Source: Ferrimonas balearica
GTDB lineage: Bacteria; Pseudomonadota; Gammaproteobacteria; Enterobacterales; Shewanellaceae
Reading direction: 5' to 3'
Length of the DNA stretch: 64,000 nucleotides
Assembly (NCBI RefSeq): GCF_019802085.1
Contig: NZ_JAHVHV010000001.1
Coordinates: 1,652,863-1,716,862 of the forward strand
Part shown: piece by piece, positions 43,484 through 52,395 of the stretch
Position numbering within the stretch: the first letter of the stretch is position 1
Layout of the letters: every line of letters begins with the position of its first letter
Made by a program: the position numbers and the translations under genes
The notes under the pieces: generated by a model
Seen by the model: only the letters and a program-made list of their open reading frames with translations
What the model was told of the DNA's origin: nothing
The model's database searches: none

Positions 43484-43972
43484 TCAGCCTAGGGCCGGCA
43501 GGCGGTAATGGCGATCCCACAACTGGCTGTCGACGTTGAGCCACTCCCGCTCCATGATAAAGCCGGCGCGCTCCACCACCTTGCAGGAGGCGCCGTTGTC
43601 CCGGTAAACGAAGGCGTGAAGGTCCTGCCCGGGCTGAACCTGCTGGAAACGGTGGCCCCAGGCGCGCACCAACTCGCTGCCATAACCCTGGCCCCAGGTG
43701 CGGGACGCCAGCATAAAGCCCAGCTCCATCTGCTGCTTGTCGTTTCGCCAGGTGGAGAGGGTGCCTATCCCCTCCCCCAGCTCATCCAGGACCACCAGGG
43801 CAAAGGAATCGGCGGGCAGGGGCTGTCGCAGGCGGGATTTGACCTGATCGCGGGTCTGCACCGGGGTGTCGGTAAATCGCATTACGTCGGGGTCGCTCTC
43901 CAGCTGGTGGATCCAGTCGAGATCCTCCAGGGTACGGGGGCGGACGGTGAGTCGGGCGGTTGTAAAAAACAT
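43484..43972 (-). CDS. GNAT acetyltransferase, RimJ/RimL-like (copy A)
   Basis: A 162-residue N-acetyltransferase with the start FTTARLTVRPRTLEDLDWI. The CoA-binding region RTWGQGYGSELVRAWGHRF and the tail VVERAGFIMEREWLN are typical of the RimJ/RimL protein alpha-amino acetyltransferase type. It is clearly related to the neighbouring copy B. The acetyl acceptor is unknown. Confidence 0.8.
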   Translation of the reverse strand: MFFTTARLTVRPRTLEDLDWIHQLESDPDVMRFTDTPVQTRDQVKSRLRQPLPADSFALVVLDELGEGIGTLSTWRNDKQQMELGFMLASRTWGQGYGSELVRAWGHRFQQVQPGQDLHAFVYRDNGASCKVVERAGFIMEREWLNVDSQLWDRHYRLPALG

Positions 43973-44174
43973 CGGGTACGGGCCTTTCGGTTTTGACCTC
44001 TTTGCTGAACAGGTTACCCAAAATGCATAGCCCCATACCCGACCTTTTTATAGCTTATGCAAAAAAAATGACTATCTATTGTTAAGCAATGGTGTCAACA
44101 GCGCACCCTTCGGCTGAACACCATTCGTTCAGCATCATGCCCTTGCACTCCTTTGTCGATTACACTGGCGAGAT

Positions 44175-44681
44175 TCAATCGCCCAGGAGGTAGTGCCTGT
44201 CCAGCAGACCCGCCTCGTCATTGAGCCACTCCCGCTGAAGGCGAAATCCCACCTTCTCCAGGATGCGGCAGGAGGCCCGGTTTTGGGCAAAGGCGTAGGC
44301 GTGCAGGGGTTCACCGGGCAGCTGAGCTTGCAGGTAGGCCACCAAAGCTTCGGCCAGCTCCGACGCCAGCCCCTGGCCCCAGCGTTCCCGCGCCAGCTTG
44401 TACCCCAGCTCCCACACCCCCTCATCGTTCTTGTAGGCCGCGGCGGTGCCTATCCCCTCGCCCTGGTGGGTTTGCACCGCCCAAAGGCACAGCTCACCGT
44501 CGAGCCGGGTGCGCCCGGCCAGGGTCAACAGGGCGTGGGCCGACTGTTCCGGGCTCTGAGCCGGCCTGTCGGTGTAGCGCATCACCTCCGGGTCTCCCTC
44601 CAGGGCCGTGAACCAGTCCAGGTCCGCCTGGACCAGCGGGCGCACCCTAAGGCGAGATGTGGCAAAGAGTTCTTGTGTCAT
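44175..44681 (-). CDS. GNAT acetyltransferase, RimJ/RimL-like (copy B)
   Basis: A 168-residue paralogue of copy A: FATSRLRVRPLVQADLDWFT, CoA loop RERWGQGLASELAEALVAYL and ILEKVGFRLQREWLN correspond one to one. The ATG at 44681 replaces a longer in-frame extension without similarity. It lies seven bases downstream of the SIMPL gene stop. Confidence 0.78.
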   Translation of the reverse strand: MTQELFATSRLRVRPLVQADLDWFTALEGDPEVMRYTDRPAQSPEQSAHALLTLAGRTRLDGELCLWAVQTHQGEGIGTAAAYKNDEGVWELGYKLARERWGQGLASELAEALVAYLQAQLPGEPLHAYAFAQNRASCRILEKVGFRLQREWLNDEAGLLDRHYLLGD

Positions 44682-44688
44682 GAGTCCA

Positions 44689-45414
44689 TTAATCCGACAA
44701 GTAGTATTCCACCGTGGACACCACCCGAACCTTCTTGATGTAGGGGGTGTTGGCGTCACGGTCGGTGATGGAGAACTGGCCCTGGCTGGCCCGCTTGATT
44801 TTGCCCAGCCGGCTTTGGGAGTCCTCGGCAAACTTTTCCGCCACGGAGCGGGCGTTGGTGGTCGCCTCCTCCACCATGGCGGGCTTCACTTCGTTCAGGC
44901 GCAGGAACAGGTATTGCACCGAGCCACGGTAGTCGTCCTGGCTGAAGACGATGCCCTGCTTACCCAGGGTGGACATCTCGGACATGGTGCGCCGGGCGCC
45001 CTCCACATCGTAGGAGTAGACCGTCAGGGTCTGGGTGGCGGAGTAGCGAAAGGGGATCTCGGCCCCGCCTCCGTACTGCTGAGCCAGCTTATCCACCACC
45101 GCTGGGGGCGCCACGGTAATGCTGTCCGGCGACAGGCCCTGGCGGTTGAGGAAAGTCTGGATGGTCAGCACGTCCGACTCCAGCTTGTTGTAAAGCTGGG
45201 TCAGGTCGTTGTCGGCGGCGACGATGCGGATGGGCCAAAGCACTACGTCGGCGGGAAACTCCCTCTCTGACAGCCCCTTGACGGTGACGGAACGGTCGTA
45301 CTCCTTGATGGCCAGTGCGGCGTTGCCCACCAGGTAACCCAACAGCCCCAGCCCCACAACCAAACCCAGGGCGACGATCAGCGCCGGGCGCACGTACGCA
45401 GTTTTGACGTTCAC
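44689..45414 (-). CDS. SIMPL (DUF541) domain periplasmic protein
   Basis: A 241-residue protein anchored by an N-terminal helix (ALIVALGLVVGLGLLGYLVG). The SIMPL domain follows, from SVTVKGLSEREFPADVVLWP to ADDNDLTQLYNKLESDV-type helices and the C-terminal RVVSTVEYYL. SIMPL proteins are linked to envelope stress and tolerance of oxidative damage; their biochemistry is not settled. The start is a GTG at 45414 with GGAG six bases ahead. Confidence 0.82.
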   Translation of the reverse strand: MNVKTAYVRPALIVALGLVVGLGLLGYLVGNAALAIKEYDRSVTVKGLSEREFPADVVLWPIRIVAADNDLTQLYNKLESDVLTIQTFLNRQGLSPDSITVAPPAVVDKLAQQYGGGAEIPFRYSATQTLTVYSYDVEGARRTMSEMSTLGKQGIVFSQDDYRGSVQYLFLRLNEVKPAMVEEATTNARSVAEKFAEDSQSRLGKIKRASQGQFSITDRDANTPYIKKVRVVSTVEYYLSD

Positions 45415-45492
45415 CGGTGTCTCCTTGTCCTGTCGTTTTGCCTCAGTATCGGACCGAACCGGGCAAAAGCCCAACCCCCGGGTCGAGCGCCT

Positions 45493-45519
45493 AAAAAAAA
45501 GGGGCGCCATGGCGCCCCT
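45493..45519 (-). terminator. seqA-pgm terminator
   Basis: The hairpin AGGGGCGCC/GGCGCCCCT with eight T residues on the minus strand, eight bases after the pgm stop. Confidence 0.9.
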
Positions 45520-45526
45520 GAGTTCC

Positions 45527-47173
45527 TTAGCCGCCGCTGACCTCGGTGATCAGCGCCTGAGCCTCACTGAGCAACCGCTCCAGGTGAGCCTCGTCACGGC
45601 TGCTTTCGGCGTAGATCTTGTAGATGGGTTCGGTGCCCGAGGGGCGGGCGGCAAACCAGCCGCTGTCGGTGGTCACCTTGAGCCCGCCGATGGGCGCGTC
45701 GTTGCCCGGGGCCCGGGTGTGGGTGGCCACGATCGCCTCCCCCGCCAGCTGATCCGATTGCAACTGACTGGGGTCCAGCTGCTTGAGCGCCCGCTTGATG
45801 GCGTCGGTGGCCGGCGCGTCGAGGCGACGGTAGTGGTGGCTGCCGAAGCGCTCGGCCAGGGCCGCGTAGCGCTGGGCCGGGCTTTGGCCGGTGACCGCCA
45901 GGATCTCCGCCGCCAGCAGACAGAGGATGAAACCGTCCTTGTCGGTGGCAAAGGCACGCCCCTGACGGTCCAGGAAACTGGCGCCGGCGCTCTCTTCACC
46001 GCCGAAGGCCAGCTGCCCGCGTGTCAAGCCGTCCACGAACCACTTAAAGCCCACCGGCACCTCCACCAGGGGGTGACCATGGGACGCCACCACCTTGTCG
46101 ATGATGGCGCTGGAGACCAGGGTTTTGCCCACAGCGATGCCCTCGGGCCACTGGGGCCGGTGGGCCAGCAGGTAATCGATGGCCACCGCCAGGTAGTGGT
46201 TGGGGTTCATCAGACCGGCATCGCGGCAGACGATGCCGTGGCGATCGGCGTCCGGATCGTTGGCCAGGGCCAGGTCGAAGTCGTCCTTGATGGCCAGCAG
46301 CGGCGCCATGGCGCAGGCGGAGGAACAGTCCATCCGGATCTGGCCATCCTTATCCAGGGCCATAAAGCCAAAGGCGGGGTCGACCCGCTCGTTGACCACG
46401 GTGAGATCCAACCCGTAGCGTTCGCCGATGCGTTGCCACACCGACACCGCGGCGCCGCCCAGGGGGTCAACGCCTAAGCGGATCCCGGCTTTGGCGATCG
46501 CCTCGAGGTCCACCACGGAGGCCAGGGCCTCGATGTACTCGCCAATCAGGTCCCGCTCCTCCACCAGTGCAGTGGCCTGGGCCACGTCACGGCTGACCCA
46601 GCGCACCCCCTCCATGCCGTGGGCCAGGTAGTGATTGGCGCGCTCGGCGATAAAGTCGGTGACGTCGGTGTCCGCCGGCCCGCCGTGGGGCGGGTTGTAC
46701 TTGATGCCGCCATCCGCCGGGGGGTTGTGGCTGGGGGTGAGGATGAGACCATCGGCCAGGGCGTCCGCCTCCCCATCACGGTTGAAACGAATCACGCCGT
46801 AGGAGAGTACCGGGGTGGGCAGAAAACCGCGGTCCTGCTGCACGTGTACGGTGACACCGTTGGCGGCCAACACCTCGATGGCGGAGAAGAACGCCGGTTG
46901 GCTCAGGGCGTGGGTGTCAAACCCCAGCAGCAGGGGGCCGTGGATCCCCGCCTGCTGGCGATAGTCCACCACCGCCTGGGTGATGGCGCGGATGTGGGCC
47001 TGGTTGAAGCTGCGCTTGAAGGCGCTGCCCCGGTGGCCGGAGGTGCCAAAACTGACCTGCTCCTCGGGGTGATCCGCTCGGGGGGCCTGGGTGTAGTAGC
47101 AGCTGATCAGATGGGGGATGTCCACCAGATCAGAGGGGCGTGCCGGGGTGCCGGCATTAGGGTGCAGCGCCAT
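45527..47173 (-). CDS. pgm: Phosphoglucomutase (alpha-D-glucose)
   Basis: A 548-residue enzyme interconverting glucose-1- and glucose-6-phosphate. The motif [11 protein letters not shown] is near residue 40, the phosphoserine loop [19 protein letters not shown] near 145, the metal loop [11 protein letters not shown] near 305, sugar loop GGEESAG near 380 and C-terminal phosphate loop [15 protein letters not shown] near 515. Length matches E. coli Pgm (546). It lies 19 bases after seqA, the same order as in E. coli. Confidence 0.95.
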   Translation of the reverse strand: MALHPNAGTPARPSDLVDIPHLISCYYTQAPRADHPEEQVSFGTSGHRGSAFKRSFNQAHIRAITQAVVDYRQQAGIHGPLLLGFDTHALSQPAFFSAIEVLAANGVTVHVQQDRGFLPTPVLSYGVIRFNRDGEADALADGLILTPSHNPPADGGIKYNPPHGGPADTDVTDFIAERANHYLAHGMEGVRWVSRDVAQATALVEERDLIGEYIEALASVVDLEAIAKAGIRLGVDPLGGAAVSVWQRIGERYGLDLTVVNERVDPAFGFMALDKDGQIRMDCSSACAMAPLLAIKDDFDLALANDPDADRHGIVCRDAGLMNPNHYLAVAIDYLLAHRPQWPEGIAVGKTLVSSAIIDKVVASHGHPLVEVPVGFKWFVDGLTRGQLAFGGEESAGASFLDRQGRAFATDKDGFILCLLAAEILAVTGQSPAQRYAALAERFGSHHYRRLDAPATDAIKRALKQLDPSQLQSDQLAGEAIVATHTRAPGNDAPIGGLKVTTDSGWFAARPSGTEPIYKIYAESSRDEAHLERLLSEAQALITEVSGG

Positions 47174-47192
47174 GGAACTTCCTTGTAGTGCG

Positions 47193-47750
47193 TTAAATTT
47201 GCTGGGCAATGCGCTGGGCCATCTCGGACTGACAGCCGAGCAGAGCCAGCACTTCCTCAAGGATAGCGCGCTTTTTGGCGGTGTTGTTGTTGGCGGAGAC
47301 CCAGAAGGGGCTGGCGCCGATCTGCTTGGGGTTGGCGCTGGCGCTGGCTTTGAGCAGCCCCTCTTTGCTCTGGGAGAAGTAGAGGCGATCGCGGCCACGG
47401 ATCTCCAGCACGCCGGAGAACGCCCCCGGGTGTTGACGGTAGAGGCAGTCCAGCAGGTAGACAAAGCGGCCCACGGCGCCCTTTTGACGCTCCAGGTTGT
47501 CGTCGCCCACCAGGTCATCGAACACGCCACTCTCCGCCGCGACCGAGCGCACCGGGGTGGTCGGGGTCGGGGTAGCCACCACGGTCCCCTCCATGCCCGG
47601 CTGGCTCACCTGTTCCGGGATCGACTCCTGCCCGGCGGTCACCTCCAGCCCAAGCAAGCGGCGCAGAATGTCCGAGGCGCTCTCGCCGATCTGCTGGGTG
47701 TTGGAAGCGATATGGCGGTAGAGCTCGTCGTCGATCTCGATGTATTTCAT
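47193..47750 (-). CDS. seqA: Replication initiation regulator SeqA
   Basis: A 185-residue protein. The N-terminal oligomerisation domain [20 protein letters not shown] is typical, then a linker with Pro/Thr/Val, then the DNA-binding domain ([40 protein letters not shown]) that recognises hemimethylated GATC. It delays re-initiation at oriC and organises new DNA, so a Dam methylase is implied in the organism. Confidence 0.95.
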   Translation of the reverse strand: MKYIEIDDELYRHIASNTQQIGESASDILRRLLGLEVTAGQESIPEQVSQPGMEGTVVATPTPTTPVRSVAAESGVFDDLVGDDNLERQKGAVGRFVYLLDCLYRQHPGAFSGVLEIRGRDRLYFSQSKEGLLKASASANPKQIGASPFWVSANNNTAKKRAILEEVLALLGCQSEMAQRIAQQI

Positions 47751-47787
47751 GGTGTTCCTGTCAGCTTTTCTGCACAAAATCAGCCGC

Positions 47788-47793
47788 ATTATA
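47788..47793 (-). promoter_or_regulatory. Likely -10 box of seqA-pgm
   Basis: A perfect TATAAT on the minus strand, 38 bases before the seqA start codon. The -35 region (TGGTCG at 17 bases) is poor. Confidence 0.5.
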
Positions 47794-47892
47794 ACGAGCC
47801 CGATGCGCCTCGACCATGGCTAAAACTTGCATTGGCTGGGCCGGGGTGGGCACAATCCGCCGCCAACGGATTTTGGCAACCAGGGTGTACCC

Positions 47893-48666
47893 ATGCAGTA
47901 TCACGAGGAAGGCAGCGGACCGGCAGTGGTCCTCATCCACGGGCTCTTTGGCGACAGGGACAACCTGGCGGGGCTGGGACGGGTGCTGTTGACCGAAGGC
48001 TACCGGGTGATCCGGGTGGACCTGCGCAACCACGGCCAGTCCGCGCACCAGGACACCATGACCTTCGCCGAGATGGCCGAAGACCTCGAGCAATTGCGCC
48101 AGCGTCTGGCGCTGCCCCAGATGGCCCTGGTGGGCCACAGCCTGGGGGGCAAGGTGGCCATGACCTACGCCCAAGCCCACCCCCAGCGGGTGACGGCCCT
48201 GGTGGTGGCCGACATCGCACCGGTGGCCTACTCGCGACGCCACGACACCATTTTGGCCACACTGGCGAGCATCGACGCCGAGGGCCTGCCCTCGCGCAAA
48301 GTGGCCCAGCAGCAGCTGATGGCTGCCGGCATCGACGGCGGTACCGCCCTGTTCCTCACCAAGAACCTCAAGCCTCGTCCCGAGGGCGGCTTCCGCTGGC
48401 AAATTCATCTGCCGGCCATCGTCGAGAACTACCCCCAGCTGATTGGTGCCCTGCCCGACAACGCCCCCTACCCCGGCCCGACCCTGTTTCTTAAGGGGGA
48501 GCACTCCGACTACCTGCTGCCGGCTCACCAGGGCGAAGTGGTGGCCCGCTTCCCCCAGGCCAAGGCACGGGTGATCGCCGGGGCCGGCCACTGGCTGCAC
48601 GCCGATAAACCCCAGCTGTTCAACCGCCAGGTGGTGCAGTTTCTTGCCGGGGCGACGGGGCGGTGA
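47893..48666 (+). CDS. ybfF: Alpha/beta hydrolase, YbfF-type esterase
   Basis: A 257-residue hydrolase. The oxyanion segment VVLIHGLFGDRDNL is near residue 20, nucleophile elbow GHSLGGK near residue 90, and the catalytic His in GAGHWLHADKP near residue 235. E. coli YbfF, in the same place beside seqA, cleaves short acyl-CoA and ester substrates. It is transcribed divergently from seqA. Confidence 0.88.
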   Translation: MQYHEEGSGPAVVLIHGLFGDRDNLAGLGRVLLTEGYRVIRVDLRNHGQSAHQDTMTFAEMAEDLEQLRQRLALPQMALVGHSLGGKVAMTYAQAHPQRVTALVVADIAPVAYSRRHDTILATLASIDAEGLPSRKVAQQQLMAAGIDGGTALFLTKNLKPRPEGGFRWQIHLPAIVENYPQLIGALPDNAPYPGPTLFLKGEHSDYLLPAHQGEVVARFPQAKARVIAGAGHWLHADKPQLFNRQVVQFLAGATGR

Positions 48667-48671
48667 TGCCA

Positions 48672-48700
48672 TGGTCAGCCCCATGCGCCTGTGCTATAGT
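48672..48700 (+). promoter_or_regulatory. Possible promoter of DUF2788-ybfE-fldA
   Basis: TGGTCA and an extended -10 (TGCTATAGT) separated by 17 bases lie 34 bases before the DUF2788 gene. Confidence 0.45.
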
Positions 48701-48733
48701 GCGCGCCCCTAAGCAGGCCAGGGAGGTAATGAC

Positions 48734-48955
48734 ATGCTGAACAGTCACTTTGAGCAGCTCGAAGCGCTGGGGTTAAACCTGGGGCTGGCGGCCATCTTCT
48801 TCCTTATCGGCATGTCAATCAGGGACGTTTTGAACAAGGGTAACGTGCCCCCTTTTGGGCGCTTTATCGTATGGCTTGTGCTGTTTTTAGGCTGTGCCGG
48901 CTTTATCGCCAAGGGAGTGATCCAGCTCTTTTGGGAAGGCTCGGGCATCGGCTGA
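48734..48955 (+). CDS. DUF2788 family small membrane protein
   Basis: A 73-residue protein with two membrane helices (LGLAAIFFLIGMSIRDVLNK and FIVWLVLFLGCAGFIAKGVI) matching DUF2788. A GGGAGG site precedes the ATG. The family is often located between ybfF and ybfE/fldA in Shewanella-like genomes. Function unknown. Confidence 0.75.
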   Translation: MLNSHFEQLEALGLNLGLAAIFFLIGMSIRDVLNKGNVPPFGRFIVWLVLFLGCAGFIAKGVIQLFWEGSGIG

Positions 48956-48967
48956 ACCTCATCCATC

Positions 48968-49255
48968 ATGGCAATTGAGAAAACCGACAGAACCACCCTG
49001 GACATGTTTGCCACGGAGAAGCGCCGTGGCCGGCCCCGGACCAATCCCCTGTCCCGGGAAGAGCAGCTGCGCATCAACAAGCGCAACCAGATCCAACGGG
49101 ACAGATCCAAAGGGCTGAAACGTATTGAGCTCAAGGTCTCAGAAGCGCTGTACAACGCCTTGAATGACCAAGCCCTGGACAGTAATATCAGCCGCAGTCA
49201 ATTGATCGAGTCCATTCTGCTGGCACAGTTTGACCTGGACTCGGACCGTCCCTGA
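48968..49255 (+). CDS. ybfE: YbfE family, LexA-regulated CopG/RHH-like protein
   Basis: A 95-residue basic protein. The N terminus includes KRRGRPRTNPLSREEQLRIN, an AT-hook-like GRPR patch, and the C terminus KVSEALYNALNDQALDSNIS is a ribbon-helix-helix type domain. E. coli ybfE, next to fldA, is LexA-regulated; I see no LexA box here. It lies 12 bases after the DUF2788 gene. Confidence 0.85.
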   Translation: MAIEKTDRTTLDMFATEKRRGRPRTNPLSREEQLRINKRNQIQRDRSKGLKRIELKVSEALYNALNDQALDSNISRSQLIESILLAQFDLDSDRP

Positions 49256-49293
49256 CGGCACAAACACATTCACCAACAGATATAGGTATGCGA

Positions 49294-49821
49294 ATGGCAA
49301 GCGTAGGTCTGTTCTTCGGCAGCGACACCGGTAACACCGAAGCCGTAGCCAAGATGATCCAGAAAAAACTTGGCGATAAGATGGTGGCCGTAAAGGACAT
49401 CGCCAAGAGCAGCAAAGAAGAGATCAACGAGTTCAGCCTGCTGCTGCTCGGGATCCCCACCTGGTACTACGGCGAAGCCCAGTGCGACTGGGACGATTTC
49501 TTCCCCGAGCTGGAACAGATCGACTTCAACGACAAGCTGGTGGCCATCTTCGGCTGCGGCGACCAAGAGGACTACGCCGAGTACTTCCTGGACGCCATGG
49601 GCCAGATTGGCGACATCGTCCGTGAGCGCGGCGCCATCATCGTCGGCCACACCTCCACCGAAGGCTACGACTTCGAGGCCTCCAAGGCCCTGGTGGACGA
49701 CAACACCTTTGTGGGTCTGGGCATCGACGAAGACCGTCAGCCCGAGCTGACCGAAGAGCGCGTGGACGCCTGGGTCAAGCAGATCTACGACGAGATGTGC
49801 CTGGCCGAGCTGGCCGACTGA
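49294..49821 (+). CDS. fldA: Flavodoxin
   Basis: A 175-residue long-chain flavodoxin. The FMN phosphate loop FGSDTGNTEAVAKMI is at the N terminus, with ring-binding loops PTWYYGEAQCDWDDF and CGDQEDYAEYFLDAMG. It carries electrons to reductive enzymes such as biotin synthase and activating enzymes. The second ATG is preferred because AGG is better placed for it. In enterobacteria fur follows fldA; here a terminator follows instead. Confidence 0.95.
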   Translation: MASVGLFFGSDTGNTEAVAKMIQKKLGDKMVAVKDIAKSSKEEINEFSLLLLGIPTWYYGEAQCDWDDFFPELEQIDFNDKLVAIFGCGDQEDYAEYFLDAMGQIGDIVRERGAIIVGHTSTEGYDFEASKALVDDNTFVGLGIDEDRQPELTEERVDAWVKQIYDEMCLAELAD

Positions 49822-49839
49822 GCCCGGTGCTCAGATAAG

Positions 49840-49866
49840 AAAAAGGACCCGCCTGGGTCCTTTTTT
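49840..49866. terminator. Bidirectional terminator after fldA
   Basis: The stem AAAGGACCC/GGGTCCTTT with T-run in each direction lies between two convergent genes. Confidence 0.88.
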
Positions 49867-49877
49867 CGTTTTCGCTT

Positions 49878-50387
49878 TCAGGCCGTGCTTTCGGTGGCCA
49901 TCGAACGGTAGCGGGGCTTTTTGCGCACGTAGAGCACCCGGCGCAACCGGCACACGATGTCGCCGCTTTCGTCCTTTACTTCCACCACGAACTCCGGCAA
50001 CACCTTGTCCCCCTCGGCAGTGGCGCTGCGGATGGCGTCCAGCTGACCGTCGGTCAGGCGAAACTCGGCGTACACCCGCCCCTTGCCGGGTTTGATGTAA
50101 TCGATGTCCGCTTCTTTGTCCCACACCCGATACTCCTTGCCGAAGATCCCCATCAGCATCAGCGCGTAGATGGGATCGGTCATGGCGAACAGGCTGCCGC
50201 CAAAGTGGCTGCCGTTGGCGTTGCGGTTCCAGGGGCGCAGGGTCAGGCCCACGCGGCAGTATCGATAGTCCGGGTCCAACTGCTCGATTCGGATCCCGGG
50301 AAACAGAAAAGGCGGCCACAGGTTCAATAGCCGCCTGACGGTGTTAGCACTCACCGGCCAGCTCACGTCCACTCCTTGACTGGTCAT
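49878..50387 (-). CDS. DUF4442 hotdog-fold thioesterase-like protein
   Basis: A 169-residue protein with the hotdog-fold pattern WNRNANGSHFGGSLFAMTDP and onward, in which the GSHFGG...D helix is the acyl-CoA binding helix. This matches DUF4442 proteins. A GTG eight codons in, after AAGGAG, is an alternative start. Substrate unknown. Confidence 0.75.
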   Translation of the reverse strand: MTSQGVDVSWPVSANTVRRLLNLWPPFLFPGIRIEQLDPDYRYCRVGLTLRPWNRNANGSHFGGSLFAMTDPIYALMLMGIFGKEYRVWDKEADIDYIKPGKGRVYAEFRLTDGQLDAIRSATAEGDKVLPEFVVEVKDESGDIVCRLRRVLYVRKKPRYRSMATESTA

Positions 50388-50506
50388 ACCACTAGGGCTG
50401 CAATACTAGCTTGTGATCCGGATCACATCAACCCAGGCTTCACAGATCCCGGGGTTTTCGCTATGTTGCCAGATCCTTATCCGCATTCTTTCTCGAGGTT
50501 TCCTGC

Positions 50507-51721
50507 ATGCGTCCCATCCTCAAGTCCAACAAGCTGAACTCCGTCTGCTACGACATCCGGGGACCAGTGGCACGGGAGGCAAAACGGCTGGAAGAGGAGG
50601 GCCACCGGGTCCTCAAACTCAACATCGGCAACCCCGCCCCCTTCGGCTTCGATGCGCCGGAGGAGATCATCCGTGACGTCATCCACAACCTGCCGGAGAG
50701 CCAGGGCTACTGCGACTCCAAGGGCTTGTTCTCCGCCCGCAAGGCGGTGATGCAGCACTACCAGCCCCACGGGATCCTGGACGTCGACGTGGAGGACATT
50801 TACATCGGCAATGGCGTCTCCGAGCTTATCGTGATGGCGATGCAGGGGCTGTTGAACGACGGCGACGAAATTCTCATTCCCGCCCCCGACTACCCCTTGT
50901 GGACCGCCTCGGTGCACCTGGGCGGCGGCCGGGCGGTGCACTACCGCTGCGATGCCCAGTCGGACTGGATGCCGGACCTGGCGGACATCCGCGCCAAGAT
51001 CACCCCTCAGACCCGGGCGCTGGTGATCATCAACCCCAACAACCCCACCGGCGCCGTCTACAGCCGGGAGATGCTGCTGGAGCTGCTGCAGATCGCCCGG
51101 GAGCACCACCTGATGGTGTTCTCCGACGAGATCTACGACAAGATCCTCTACGACGACGCCCAGCACATCCCCACCGCTTCCCTGGCGGACGATCTCTTTA
51201 TCATCACCTTCAACGGCCTCTCCAAGGCCTATCGGGCCGCCGGTTTTCGCGCTGGCTGGATGATGCTCTCCGGCGACCGCTCCCAGGCCCGGGGGTACAT
51301 CGAGGGGCTGGAGATGCTGGCCTCCATGCGGCTGTGCGCCAACGTGCCGGTGCAGCACGCCATCCAGACCGCCCTGGGGGGCTACCAGTCGATAAACGAG
51401 CTTCTGCTGCCCACCGGCCGGCTCTGCCAGCAGCGCGATCTGGTGGTGGAGCGCCTGGACGCCATCGACGGGGTCAGCGTCTACAAGCCCAAGGGGGCGC
51501 TGTACGCCTTTCCCCGGCTGGACACCAAGAAGTTCAACCTGCTGGACGATGAGAAGCTGGTGCTGGACCTGCTGCTGCAGGAGAAGATCCTCCTGGTCCA
51601 GGGCACCGCCTTCAACTGGCCCGAACCGGACCACCTGCGCATCGTGTTCCTGCCCCACCTGGAGGATCTGGACCGGGCCATGGACAAGTTCGAACACTTC
51701 CTCGGCCGCTACCGTCAGTGA
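50507..51721 (+). CDS. alaA: Glutamate-pyruvate aminotransferase AlaA
   Basis: A 404-residue class I aminotransferase. It makes alanine from pyruvate and glutamate using pyridoxal phosphate. PLP lysine is in FNGLSKAYRAAGFRAGW, and NIGNPAPFGFDAPEEI and NPNNPTGAVYSRE are conserved. Length equals E. coli AlaA (405), which is also followed by yfbR. Confidence 0.95.
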   Translation: MRPILKSNKLNSVCYDIRGPVAREAKRLEEEGHRVLKLNIGNPAPFGFDAPEEIIRDVIHNLPESQGYCDSKGLFSARKAVMQHYQPHGILDVDVEDIYIGNGVSELIVMAMQGLLNDGDEILIPAPDYPLWTASVHLGGGRAVHYRCDAQSDWMPDLADIRAKITPQTRALVIINPNNPTGAVYSREMLLELLQIAREHHLMVFSDEIYDKILYDDAQHIPTASLADDLFIITFNGLSKAYRAAGFRAGWMMLSGDRSQARGYIEGLEMLASMRLCANVPVQHAIQTALGGYQSINELLLPTGRLCQQRDLVVERLDAIDGVSVYKPKGALYAFPRLDTKKFNLLDDEKLVLDLLLQEKILLVQGTAFNWPEPDHLRIVFLPHLEDLDRAMDKFEHFLGRYRQ

Positions 51722-51738
51722 TGTCACAAGGAGAGCCC

Positions 51739-52341
51739 ATGACCGCCCCCTCTAGCACCTTTCTCGCCTGGCTGTTCCGGATGCCGCTGATCCGGCGCTG
51801 GTCACTGATGTACTGCGTCAAACCGGAAAACGTGGCGGAGCACAGCCACCAGGTGGCCATCGTGGCCCACCTGCTGGCGGTGATCAAAAACCGGCTGTTC
51901 GACGGCGACCTCAACCCGGATAGGGCTGCCACCCTGGCCCTCTACCACGAATGCTCAGAGACCCGCCTGGGGGACATCGTCAGTCCGGTGAAGTACTCCA
52001 ACGCCCAGATCACCAGCGAGTTCAAAAAGCTGGAGGCCGCCGCCGAGCAGCACTGCCTGGAGAGCCTGCCGGAGGCTCTGCGGGAGGACTTTGCCGAGCT
52101 GCTGGTGCAGAACAACGTGGCCCCGGAGTACGCCGCCCTGGTCAAGGCCGCGGACGTCATCTGCGCCTACCTCAAGGCCAAGGAGGAGCTGGCTCACCAC
52201 AACCACGAATTCTCCCACGTGGTGGAGAAGCTGGAGCCCAAGCTGGAGACGCTGCGCGAGCGCCCTGAGGTGGCCTACTTCCTGGATGTCTTTATGGCCT
52301 CCTGCGGCGCCACCCTGGACAGCCTGGCCGCCCCGGCTTGA
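51739..52341 (+). CDS. yfbR: 5'-nucleotidase YfbR-type (HD family, HD changed to HE)
   Basis: A 200-residue homologue of E. coli YfbR (199), a metal-dependent deoxyribonucleoside 5'-monophosphatase. Shared parts include VKPENVAEHSHQVAIVAHLL, GDIVSPVKYSNAQI and KAADVICAYLKAKEELA. The signature His-Asp of HD proteins reads His70-Glu71 (LALYHECSE; codon 51949-51951). Other expected metal residues remain. AAGGAG five bases before the ATG at 51739 decides the start. It may work together with the dGTPase-like gene downstream in deoxynucleotide balance. Confidence 0.88.
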   Translation: MTAPSSTFLAWLFRMPLIRRWSLMYCVKPENVAEHSHQVAIVAHLLAVIKNRLFDGDLNPDRAATLALYHECSETRLGDIVSPVKYSNAQITSEFKKLEAAAEQHCLESLPEALREDFAELLVQNNVAPEYAALVKAADVICAYLKAKEELAHHNHEFSHVVEKLEPKLETLRERPEVAYFLDVFMASCGATLDSLAAPA

Positions 52342-52395
52342 CCTGGCCCGGTTGGGCGCGGAGACTGGAGCTAACCGCCTGATTAGGAGGGGATG

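Noticed and set aside
47174..47530. N-terminal extension of phosphoglucomutase
   Set aside because: The extra ~119 residues overlap seqA in another frame and do not match the family; the ATG at 47173 has a good AAGGAAG site and gives the usual length.
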